Shown here: piece by piece, positions 24,601 to 36,000 of the stretch
How positions within the stretch are numbered: the stretch's first letter is position 1
Layout: every line of letters starts with the position of its first letter
Origin: Pteria penguin
Taxonomy: Eukaryota > Mollusca > Bivalvia > Pterioida > Pteriidae
Reading direction: 5' to 3'
Assembly (NCBI GenBank): GCA_035048485.1
Contig: CM068586.1
Coordinates: 49,603,433-49,667,432 of the forward strand
Length of the DNA stretch: 64,000 nucleotides
The notes under the pieces: model-generated
Databases searched by the model: none
What the model was told of the DNA's origin: nothing
The model's input: only the letters and a program-made list of their open reading frames with translations
Position numbers and translations under genes: made by a program

Positions 24601-26860
24601 GCACTGGCCCATGATCACTAGACAGTAAAATTTAGCACTGGCCCATGGTCACTAGATAGTAAAATTTAGCACTGGCCCATGATCACTAGACAGTAAAATT
24701 TAGCACTGGCCCATGATCACTAGATAGTAGAATTTAGCACTGGCCCATGATCACTAGACAGTAAAATTTAGCACTGGCCCATGATCACTAGATAGTAGAA
24801 TTTAGCACTGGCCCATGATCACTAGACAGTAAAATTTAGCACTGGTCCATGGTAACTAGATACATTGTAGTAGATTTTTAGTGGTGGGCCTCTAAATTTC
24901 AAACGTCAGGAATGAGGAATCTAGATGGTTCCTGCAAAGTGTACATAGGTCACTGATTCAATGAATACTCAAGGAAAAGCCAAAAATTAACAGATTAAGC
25001 ATAATTATGATAAATCTTGTAACTGAACGAAAAAAATAAATTTTAAGATTAAGACACTGATGTAGGGATGATAAAAGAATTACTGTAAAAATTTGAATTG
25101 ATTGATTTTTTCCTGGTTCTCTGAATTAACTTATTAGGACATTAAGTGATTAACCCTCTTAAAACATCTACCACTACTGTAGAAAGCCAAGGAGTGAAGG
25201 ACAATGAACACATTAAACTCAGCTGCTCTTCTGGTCTGTTACAGTTACATGGCCACCGCCTTACATATTTATAGGTCAGATAGTCATGCTGTGGAATTCA
25301 AAACTGAGCAAACAAAACCACATTCTGTCTCACATATTTTACATCATATGTATGTACCCTAGTAATGACTGAACATTCAGTGAGATTTATAATCACATGC
25401 ATACTAGTATACCTTCTGTATATACCTTTCAATAATGAGCAAAACATGTCAATCACTAGGTAAAACAGGCAATGGTCATTATGGTGGCTAGAGAGTACAC
25501 CACCACTAAATTCATAATCATATTCACCATTTAGTTGTAACAACTGACTCTTTTAATCTGTTTTTTTTAAATTGTTATTATCTCCAAATGTACATCAGAC
25601 ACAAAAAATATTTCTGCTTTAATGTGACCCCATGAGGACAGTGCTTAGGAGAGGAGAAAATCAGAAAAAAAAACTACAAATCTTTAGCTGACACACTGAA
25701 AGATCTTCTCACCATCTCCAAACAGGATTTGAAATCAGCATTGACACCAGTGAGATGCTGCAGTGTCAGTGTCAGTGTCAGTGATTTCATGCACTTTATC
25801 CAAATCAGCTTTCGCAGGATGGGGTCAACTTCTCATTTTAGAGACAATCACTCAAATGCCTAACAATTTCTGTATTAAGTAATCAATTTCAAGAACTGAA
25901 AAATGAAATTTTGGAATTTTGATTTGAAATTCCCAAAAGGGCCATTGTTTAAGACATTTTAAATATAGTTTATATAACAAGTTGACAATTTTAACTTACC
26001 GTTTTGAAGTTTATAACTACAAGATTTGTGCAGCTACATGTATGAATTCCAAAATGGTACATTGTAAGTTCAAAAGGTAAACTTCTTTTGTAATTAATGT
26101 TCAGTATGTTATAAAGATGTGCCCTTTTAAGTTTGAAGTCAAAATTCTGATACTTTAGTTTTTTAGAACTTGTTTAATTTTGCTAATTCCATGAAATTGA
26201 TTACAGAAAACAGAGATTGTCACTCATTTGGGAGATAAATCCTCAAACTAAAAGTGGTCCCCAACCTATTTAGAGGCCCCGGGCCTGTAGAATATAAATC
26301 TACTTTCAACGACAATGATGATTCAGTTTTATTAACTACATTAACCTGACAAGTGGACAGCTTTGGACATGGAATTCAACACAGGAACAATTTTAAATGA
26401 CCCATATTTCTACATATTACGCAATTCACCCCTCTCTTGACTAAACTAAACCCCTTCTAAACTTCAGGTTCATAAATTCTTCTGTGTGTCCATTATCAAA
26501 ATTTACAACAGAAAGTCAAGATAATGTCGTAATTCAACAACTTGAAACTACTTAATCTTTCAACGCCTTAAGTGGTGAAGTGTCTATCTTCAGCAAGACT
26601 GAAGAAGCTTGTGACTCAAGTCAAAGTGCTCAACGTTACCCATCCCCATGGCATGCGATGCCAGTGCAATGGGAAGAAAATTAATCAAGTCTTCACAATC
26701 TATCGTCAGGTCACCGTAGAAAGTTGTCAGTCGCTATAAAATACTTTCAATATAAAACAGATATGAACTACACGACTTTAAATAAGTAACATACACTTGA
26801 AAACGATTAAAACTCGTTTGTTTTGATTACCTCGTAAATGATTTCTTCCTCTGTCGCCAT
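15612..26860 (-). CDS. Dok/IRS-type docking adaptor, PH-like and PTB domains
   Basis: Eight coding exons (- strand): 26831-26860, 23804-23960, 22405-22587, 21704-21816, 21291-21494, 20203-20359, 19210-19273 and 15612-17286. All splice sites are AG/GT with consistent phases, giving 860 residues. The start is ATG 26858-26860 in AAAATGG, encoding MATEEEIIYE. Residues about 11-123 form a PH-like domain (NPWKQRYFILKRSGEKPVLEYY, then KYLCLSADEQRCMDMF). Residues about 124-230 form an IRS-type PTB domain (WPMKSVRYFEASGQGMFTLE, then GTYVFNTQKG and IYDILDQNIVNAL). The long Ser/Pro-rich tail carries PPPLPNRR and PPLPKR SH3-ligand motifs and YxN sites typical of Grb2 SH2 ligands (EYYNI near residue 573, YVNV at 823). 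Dok proteins sit under the plasma membrane and relay receptor tyrosine-kinase signals. Vertebrate Doks are about 330-540 residues, so this tail is unusually long. The paralogue cannot be assigned. The gene shares a divergent promoter with NPDC1. Confidence 0.85.
17470..17650. mobile_element. MITE-like inverted-repeat element in Dok intron 7
   Basis: The left arm (TTTGACATGATGTAAGGGGC) is matched in reverse complement by the right arm (GCCCCTTACACCATGTAAAA), with about 120 bp between. It has no coding capacity and is consistent with a non-autonomous DNA transposon. Exact ends and target duplication are not resolved. Confidence 0.6.
17980..18122. mobile_element. MITE-like element with about 40-bp terminal inverted repeats
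   Basis: It starts TGTATCAAATTTTCAGTCTC and ends with the near-exact reverse complement (GAGGCTGAAAATTTGATACA). The arms extend about 40 bp with a few mismatches around a roughly 65-bp spacer. It lies in Dok intron 7. Confidence 0.75.
19650..20100. other. Possible degenerate inverted-repeat element in Dok intron 6
   Basis: Repeated GTCCC/GGGAC words (TGTCCCGGTGGGACAC, GTGGGACACC, GTGTCCCAGAATTC, ATGTCCCAGAAATC) and GCATACAT-rich ends in opposite orientation suggest an old inverted-repeat transposon remnant. The arms are poorly matched, so the call is tentative. Confidence 0.3.
20940..21250. repeat. 25-bp minisatellite derived from Dok exon 5 and its splice donor
   Basis: About 11 units of ATCTACAACAAGGATGTCAA+TAAGG (alternating AAGG/AAAG) lie in the first 350 bp of intron 5. 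On the coding strand the unit reads GACATCCTTGTTGTAGATCC, resembling exon 5's GACATCCTTGACCAG. The distal edge (20941-20962) is a second copy of the exon end plus donor: CAGCAGAACTCAG|GTATTAAAG, against CGGCAGAACTCAG|GTAAGAAAT at the true junction (21291). Both are followed by AATATAC. Confidence 0.9.
22925..23000 (-). mobile_element. Degraded tRNA-derived SINE head
   Basis: The - strand reads TAGCCCTGTAGGTAGCATGA (A-box-like) and, further on, GTGCAAGGTTTGAGTCCCAA (B-box-like). It lies in Dok intron 2 and is too decayed for a transfer RNA gene. Confidence 0.5.
24215..24875. repeat. 34-bp minisatellite with partial dimeric higher-order structure
   Basis: About 19 units of AAAATTTAGCACTGGCCCAT followed by GGTCACTAGATAGT, in Dok intron 1. 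In the distal half, units with GATCACTAGACAGTAAAA and GATCACTAGATAGTAGAA alternate, forming a 68-bp dimer. A few units carry insertions (near 24470 and 24510). Confidence 0.95.
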
Positions 26861-27062
26861 TTTGGGTCATGGCTTTACATGATCGGTCACGCTGAACCGT
26901 TCCGCTCTGATTGCCACGTGACTGTTTATGTTGTGACGTCAAAATCCCGCACGGCGAGAGATTTCATCGCTATCTATGAGGAACTCGACAACAGGATGGG
27001 AACGGAAAAGAAAATAAGTGAAAATGTAGCAAACTAGAATACAACCTGCTGGTTTGCGGATA
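26861..27062. promoter_or_regulatory. Bidirectional promoter between the Dok-like gene and NPDC1
   Basis: The start codons face away from each other with about 200 bp between. The interval contains a CACGTG E-box (26915-26920) and a perfect palindromic CRE, TGACGTCA (26934-26941). A YY1-like CGCCATTTT (26855-26863) overlaps the Dok start codon. No TATA box is evident in either direction. Transcription starts cannot be placed, so part of this interval is 5' UTR. Confidence 0.65.
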
Positions 27063-30000
27063 ATGCCTTCGTATTTAGTATTACTAGGTCTGTGTTTGAC
27101 CTTCACAGGAACTTTTCACGCCTATGGTTCACATCCAATAGGTAAGTTCAGTCGATATGTCAAGCCTACACCAATAAGGCAATATTGGCAATATCGATGT
27201 ATTTACATTCATGATATCTTGTATGTCAGTGAACTCGGCCACTTTAGTGTACTGTACGGTTAAAGAGAATATTGAATCATTTATGTTAGATTATGTTCTA
27301 TTTTATACAGAATTCACTAAATATTGTATTAACACAGAAATCAAAGACACAATAGATCTATATACAATATACATCATACGTTATTATTGAAACAGCATAT
27401 GAGTATTGTATTTGTGATTTCAGAGACATATATACTCATGTGTTTGGTACATGTTATTGTACCGTAAATAACATAAATTTCTCCGTTTTCTGTTCCCTCT
27501 TGGAGAATTGAATACTAATTGGAGGCAGTGTTATCTGTAAAGTTCTGTTTGAAATTTGGTAACACCAGGATATATATCTCCAGAATCGCAATGTTTGTGG
27601 GCTTTAGCACCCCCACCCTTTGGTCGGAAAATTTTACCCAAAAAGTTATTTTCGACCATTTGTACTAATTTACCTGTAGGGCTGCAGTCTCCTTTTGCGG
27701 ACCAAATAGTGCAAAACATTCGTCATGGGAGGCTGCATTCCCCCTTTCAAGATTTTTTTAGATCCACCTACATGAATGTCATGTATAATGATGATAACCC
27801 CTTCCTTTAACATTAAATTAATAAATGATTCCTCACCATCTGAGACTTCTGTCAGTGTACATCTTTCTTATGACTGAAATACATTGATTTTTATTTTCTA
27901 AAAATTAAGTAAAAAAATGAAATATGCATTAACTCCATACACTTTACCAGTACTGTTAGTGCATTAAAAGTAATCACACATTGATAAGATCAGTGTATTA
28001 TCCATACAGTTATATATGTACATGTACACTCATACAAGTTAATGTACGTGGACATTCCTGTTTTGTAGGTGGTTTTTTTTTCATTCCCAATTCCATACAA
28101 AATGATTTGTATGCAATAGATGTTTATAAGTAAAAGTAAAAATACAAAAGTAAAGTGATGGGATAGAGTCTACATCAATTGTGTGCTTTTAAAACAATGT
28201 GGGGGTACAATTACATCCTGGAATTAAAAACTCTAAGGTTAATTATAGAGCCTGCTGGTTTTGATCACACAGGATAGTTTATAGAAAAACTACATGTAGA
28301 GTACATGTGCTTTGAAAGTTTGCAGGATGAATACTACATTTAGATCATAAAAGCACATGCAGTGATGTTGAAAAATATCAGTCAGAAGGTTTGACTGACA
28401 AATTGTTTTTGGACTGACAAAATTCTGAAATTGTTTCTGTATATTTCAATTTTTCATTGTTTTGACCAACAAAATTTTCAAATTCACTGAAAATGACTGA
28501 CATGTCTGAAAACTTTTCAACATCAGTCATCTCTGCACATGGCATTAACCATGATGACTTTAATTTGTCCCTTCAGTTTGGGATCAAATCAATATAGGTC
28601 ACATGATGGTTAGAGAATATTCCACTTCATTGAGGAACAACAACTTTTATCACAATCACTTCACACTATTAATCTTACTTATCATGTAAACCCAGTATGA
28701 AATAACACTCAATCATCATGTCACCACACATAAAATCATGTAATCTTTACTGTTAAATACTGTACATATAGCCTTAAGGCATTATTTCCTCTGTTTTACA
28801 ACAAAATGTGGTAATAACATCTGTTAATATTATTTAGATTTCAGGGGTGTTATCCTTGTACTAGATCTGCAACATTTGGGGTTAAGAATTATGAAATAGA
28901 AAAAACTTATATCTATGTTTAATACTAAACTCCTGCCCCCCCCCCCTCCCCCCTTTCCTCCCATTCAAAATAATAATGATAGGAATTAGTGTTATACAGG
29001 TAATAATAATCAATGAAAACATAAGAATGAAACCTGTACGTCTTGAATGATATGTTAATACCTACAATGTATTATGGTCATGTTTACGAACTTTATAAAA
29101 AAAAATATAATAAAATAAATATAAAAAATGAAAAAATATTAATCAAAATATGTGTAGCCAGTAATTCCCATAATATGTTTTAACTTCTTTGTCTGTATGT
29201 AAGGAGATTTAAAGGCATCAGAAAACAAGAAAATCAAGAACTGAAATTTCCCCAGAATATTGTCTATTACATAGTACATACACTCTCCTCTTTACCAAAA
29301 AGAAATACCTTCATAACCTTGAAAACAATAGCTGAGCAACACATTAACAAAAACAAAAGCGAAAATAGCAAATTTAAAGTAGAAATGGTAGGGGTGGGGG
29401 GAGGGTTAAAATCTAAACTACCGGTACATGTACGTGTAAATGTATAATACAGCATCATAGTCAAAAGGTATCACTAAAGCAGTTACAAATTGTGGGGATG
29501 GACATACAAATGTATACATATAAAAAGAAAAGTTTGTTCGGGAGTGGGGAAGGGGGTGGGGTGAACTCCTCTGTGGCTTCCTCATTTCATGTACTATTAA
29601 TTTGTATAGTACATTTACAAAAACATAAATACATTAATTAGGTGAGATTCCTAAAACTAGTTTTCTCCCCAGGATATAAGCAAGGAGATTATTCCCAATG
29701 TTAACGAGATTACACCAATTCTCTGTTCATTGTCACAGAAAGCTGTAGAGATTTTCCTGTAGATGGATGAAGATTCAATCAATGTTGTTAGTAATGGGAC
29801 CGTTGCGTAGGCGATTAAGAGAACTTACCGAGAAATGTTATCAAAGGAAGGGGAGTGTGGGCGGATAATTGGTTTCCATTGTTTTCTGCAACTTTTGTCC
29901 TTAAATAGACTTAATTTATAGAACGATTCAGAGATCGTTTGCATCTGAAATTTGTTATTCTCTTTATTGTGGGAATTATTACCAATAAAATTACTATTAT

Positions 30001-33000
30001 ATGCCATAATATGGGCGATGGTTGCATGTTCTGTGCGTGTGATTGGGTTGGGGGAGTATTCATTATGAGCATTTAATTATTAGTTTATATTCATAGAAAT
30101 GATATTGACAGTGCTACGACTCTATGTATTTTGTCATGGTACTGCTTTGTAATTCTACCTTTGTCAAATGAAATACAGGAATAATACTTATAGAAGAAAT
30201 TATCTGAACGGCAACATGCAGCATCATATATGCAGTCCAAGAGTTGATCTCACTATATTTCTGAGCAGTTTACGGCATAAGTATATTACAGTTTTTCACA
30301 TACGACATGCTCATGTTCGCTTCCATTCTCTCACATGTGACACGCCCGTGTTCGTTCCCATTCTCTCACCTTGGCACGCCCGTGTTTGCACCCATTCTCC
30401 AACCTGTGGCATGCCTGCGTTCGCTCCCGTTCTCTCACTTGTGACACGCCCGTGTTCGCTCTCATTCTATCACCTTAACACCTCCGTGTTCACTCCCATT
30501 CTCTGAACTGTGGCACGCCCGTGTTTGCATCCATTCTCTCACCTGTGGCACGCCCATGTTCTCTTGCTTTCTCTCACTTGTGACATAAACGTGTTCACTA
30601 CTGTTCTTTCACCTGTGTTACGCCCGTGTTCGCTCCCATTCTCTCGCCTGTGAGACGCCCGTGTTCACTACCATTCTCTCACCTGTGACACACCCGTGTA
30701 CTCTCGCTTTCTCTCACTTGTGACATGCCCGTGTTCACTACTGTTCTTTCACCTGTGATACACCCGTGTTCGCTCCCATTCTCTCGCCTGTGAGGCGCCC
30801 GTGTTCACTACCATTCTCTCACCTGTGACACGCCCGTGGTCGCTCCCATTCTCTCACATATTTCACACCCGTGTTTGGTTTCAGACTCTCACCTATGACA
30901 CGCCCATGTCCATTTCAGATCGGGACAAGTCCAAGGTGTTGTCAATGTACGTACCACTTATATTAGATAATTTTCTGATGGCGCATTTTCTGCCACCATC
31001 AAGCAATTCGACGCTTTCAGGTAGTGGAAAACGAACTTCTAATAAATACACATGTAAATGAAAATAAAGAGAGAAAAGGGAAAACGCAAAATAGAGAAAT
31101 AAAACCCACAACTGCTGTATTTATAATGGATAAGGTGATTAAAGTAGCTGTAAAAATGACATAATATGTATAACTTGTACGATTATGAAGTCGGACAGAT
31201 CGCAAGCCTGTCTAATAGTAAAATCTTAGCTTCACAGTCCTTTCCAGAGAAAGTTTTAAGCTCTCGGTAGATTTAGTTTTAATGATAGATCAACAGTGTC
31301 TGACGTCACTGAATGATTTTCTGATGATCGGGGTTCTTCCACTATTTTAACATTGGCCGCTTCCAGGTAGTGGAAAACAAAAATCAAATAAATAAATAAA
31401 AATAAAGAAGGAATAAAAATAAACGGAACGGGAATTGAAGTGGAGATGTAATTGAAAATGTGATTGAAATAATTAAACGTGACATACACGTGTAACTGGG
31501 CGAAGCTGGACAAATAAGAAGCCCGTCTATTCAAGCTTAAAAAGGTAAAATCCTTACTTTGCAGCCGCGAGGTTTTAATTCGTTGATGGATTTGATTATA
31601 ATGATAGATAAACAGTTGACGTCACTGAAATTTGTACTCCGGTAAGTACAATGTATATCTACATACAATGTCCGGGAGTTCATACACCTTTAATAATACG
31701 AGGGAGAGTACAAATATGTAAGCGAGTTTGACTCTCTCGATAGCGAGCTTGCTTTTCTGGCGAGGATATACAACTCGTATAGGTCTCCGTCACAATACTG
31801 TCATTGTGCGAGGGCATCACACAAATTGGAATTAAGGAAATCAAGTGAAAAAAGTACGAAATGACAGGTGTTATAGTGTTATTATTATCTCACTATGTGC
31901 GGGGATAGGGGTCAGGTTGATCTAGCTGTATCGAACACAAGTTCAGTTCCGGCTGTTGTCAATTTTGCATCTTTAATAATATTTATCATCATCTGCATCC
32001 CCATCAGTCATCTGTACCTCGGTTGAGACAGTATAAACAGAGGTCCCATGTCACGGTATACGTTGGGATGAAACAGTATAAACCGAGGCCATGTGCCTGA
32101 TCCCTCTTTACTCTGAATGGGTCCGTGGCAGTGGGCCCTGATCCCTCTTTGCTCTGAATGGGTCGGTGGCAGTGGGCCCTGATCCTTCTTTGCTCTGAAT
32201 GAGTCGGTGGCAGTGGGCCCTGATCCCTCTTTGCTCTGAATGGGTCGGTGGCAGTGGGCCCTGATCCCTCTTTGCTCTGAATGGGTCTGTGGCAGTGGGC
32301 GCTGACCCCTCTTTGCACTGAATGGGTCGGTGGCAGTGGACGCTGATCCCTCTTTGCTCTGAATGGGTCCTTGGCAGTGGGTCCTGATCCCTCTTTGCTC
32401 TGAATGGGTCCGTGGCAGTTGGCGCTGATACCTCTTTGCTCTGAATGGGTCCGTGGCAGTGGGCCCTGATCCCTCTTTGCTCTGAATGGGTCTGTGGCAG
32501 TGGGCGTTGATCCCTTCTTGCTCTGAATGGGTCGGTGGCAGTGGGCCCTGATCCCTTTTCGTTCTGGATGGTCCGGGCAGTGGGCGCTGATCCCTCTCTT
32601 GCTCCGGATATAGAACTCTCATAATTTTAAAAGTGACATAAAACACGAAACCTCTTAAATTTTACATGACCGCAGTTTGAAGAAATGAGACTTCAAAATA
32701 TCGAATGTTTCTTATAAAGCAAAGATAAATCGCGCACCGTATCCCCAACAAATATGGCGCGTCTTGGATCATGTGACCAATTAGACTTCGGAAAGATTTG
32801 GGACTAAATGTACTTCTCCCAAACGCGTTGCTATTTTGATGTTCTGATCGGCGGCAACCAAGAGCGTCAAAATAACAACGAGCACAGGAAGGATACATTA
32901 TTATAGTCACATCTAGCAGGGTGGGTTACGTTAGGGGAAACAAATATGATTTTAATTCGGTTCCGAAAGTCATCCATGTGTCCCAGAAAGCCGGGAGCAA

Positions 33001-36000
33001 GATTAGTGAAGAGAATGTTTTAGTCCTTTTTGTTCTTTCATATGAGCGTGGTTAAAGAATTAAGATGACAGATTCTACAGGGAGTTACTTCTTGAATTAG
33101 CAACGGAATGACAAAGTGATCTCCCGTGGACTAGATTAATAAACCAAGTATAGGTATAGATTGCCATGTGGTACTGACAGTATGAAAACTAACTGCATTG
33201 AACGAACGTCATAGCTTGCCTGATGGACTCGATGGATTGTGCGTTATTGATCTCCACACATTGTGTGGTGATAGGATACTTTTGAAACATCGTGTAAAGT
33301 AAATATCTAATAACCTGATAAGTTTGTGTAGATCAGGGCAGGTGCGCCAGCTCTCAGCGCCATGGCTATCTTGTTTATTGCAACCTTATTGAGCCGACTT
33401 TATAAAATGTAAGGCCAAGCAAAAAATGACGTTCAATTCTAATGAATTTAAACCGTCGCCGTCGTCGTGAAATATTCGGTATGGTTCGGGGACACATAGT
33501 CACCGATCATGGTGATCCGGGTGATTCTCATGGCGTCTCAAGACGCTCAGGTATATCTCAGAAGGGTGTTTATTGAATATCCATCTATGAATATTCCAAC
33601 ATTGTTGTCTGTTGACCATATCTCTTACATCGTCTTCAGAAGCCTGCGTTCAGTTTCACAAATATCAGAAGGGACGAAAACAAGAGTGAGTTTTTCGAAG
33701 GTGTGAAAAATGTGTAACAAATGAACAGAGATACGTCGAATATTTTGCCCTTTCGTTTCCATTGTAGGGTTCTTTTCTTGTTGCTTTGAGTCACTCCAAG
33801 ATTATTGCACTTGTATGATGGCGGCACCTGTCTGGCTTATGACGTCATCATTTTGTCCTATGTAACAGACCCACCAGAGGTATCGAGAATTTTTTTACAT
33901 GCCAAGGTTTACCGTTACACGGAGCCTCGGTTTATACTGTTTCATTCAAAGGACAGATAGGAAGGTAGAAGAATGGTTGATCACCGTAAAAACCGAGTCC
34001 AACTCTGAAATCGAACCCGGGTCTTCTGATTTAAAGTCCAACCTAACCGCTGCCCCCCCCCCTCCCCCCTTTCCGGTTTTCCCTTTACTATAGAACAAAC
34101 GGACGTCAGCGGTATTTCTAATTAGGTTATACATATATAATTATTGAACGTCCCTGTTCATGAAAATTTATTTTGAAAAACTGTTAAAAGCGACATAGAA
34201 CCCCGACCAAGCCAAGCGGTCGGAAAGGAATATGCTAGCGTCCATTAACCGCTTATGGTAGACTGGTTGTAAATTCTTAAACGCTTGGTCAGCAGTGCAG
34301 CAAAATTGGTTCGATTCCCACTATGCGTAATTATTTCGTTTAAGAGTTTGGTTTTAACAGAAAATCGATACTGTACACGATAAATATTGTAACAAAAACA
34401 GTTTTCATTATTTTCCTTTCGTTTGAGTGGAGACAAATAAGATAAAAACTGAAAAAAAAAACACGTTGAAAGCAACACGAAACCGCCTCAAACCACCAGT
34501 CTGTTTTCTGTATAGGAGAGTGCGATACGGCTCCTACATGTATGTAATGACAACGTCTGCCTTACTTAATTTAGAAACTTGATAAGAAGATCGTGACATT
34601 GTTTCTTTGTCCATTATGAAGCTGAAGGGAGACGTGTAAGTGTTATTTAACGATGGCCAGTATGTCCATGGATTTATGATATTGATTTATATGGCAGAGA
34701 TATTAACGACCTCCATGGTTAGTCGATACAGCGAAACGCTATCGATGATATCTGGGTCCACATTGGATACCATTGTGTGTCTACATTACGTGACCGAATC
34801 CAGAGGAAGGGGTCCACAACCTCTATCCACCGTAGAATTCGGCATTGGGAATATTTGATAATCCACGTTTTCATTCAGACTTTCTTAGTAGTGAAATGAT
34901 TCCTACAAGTTGGTTTGTTTGTTTATTACTGTTCTTGTATTTGATGGAAACGTGATTTTCCCAATTTACATGCCATCATTAGCTCACCTGAGCCAAAGGC
35001 TCAAGTGAGCTATAGTCATAGTGCGCCGTCCGTCGTCCGTCGTCGTCGTCGTCGTCGTCGTCGTCCGTCGTTAACTTTTTCACATTTTCGACTTCTTCTC
35101 TGGAACTACATTGCAGATTTGGATCAAACTTTGTGTAAATGATGTACTCAAGGTCCTCTACTAAAATTGTGTTCGGGATCCAGATTCCCTCAGGGGTGGA
35201 TCCAGGGCGGGACCAAAAGTGCCCAAAAGGGTACCCCTCTTCAAACATCTTCTTCTCCAGAACCAGTACATAAATGGGGAAACTAATTGCATTTCAACAA
35301 TCTATAAAGATGGGTTGTTAAAAATTGTGTTCGGGGTTAAGATCCGTCAAATAGAAATTTACGCTTTTTTGACGTGTTTCTGGACTTAGTCATTTCAATG
35401 AAGAAAAGTGTCATGTTTTTCAGTTAATTGATATTGATGATTTCTTAATGACTATTTTGATCATAATTGTGGTAAGGAATATTACTGTGAAAGAATTTTG
35501 TCATTATCTCAATTTTTGGATTTTTTATGAATTTTTAAGACTTCCAAAAAAAAGGGGGGGTTGGCCATTTTTCACATTTTCAACTTTTTCTACGAAACCA
35601 CATGAAAGATTTTAATGAAACATGGAATACATGAATTACTAAAGGTTCTCTATCAATGTGGTAAATTTCATCCAAATTGGTTAACAGATAATGCCACCAT
35701 GTCTAAAAAGTAGGTCTCACAATGGTACATATACCACTTGGTAATTGAAATATGGAGAGTAGCGGATCAAATCCAGCTGTGGTCAAAAAAAATTTTTTTT
35801 TTTTTTACACATCTAAATAAGTTTTTAGATGTTTCTAAACACTCAACATATTAAATTAGTAATTTTACTTTTAAGACTTCCAAAAAAAAAAAAGGGGGGG
35901 TGGCCATTTTTCACATTTTCAACTTTTTCTACAAAACTGTTTGGAACTACATTGCAGATTTGGATCAAACTTTGTGTAAATGATGTACTCAAGGTCCCCT

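Noticed and set aside
32008..32646. 212-codon open frame on the - strand, the longest outside the Dok exon
   Set aside because: It is the 41-bp minisatellite read through; the peptide cycles through three frames of one repeat, and no splice or start context supports it.
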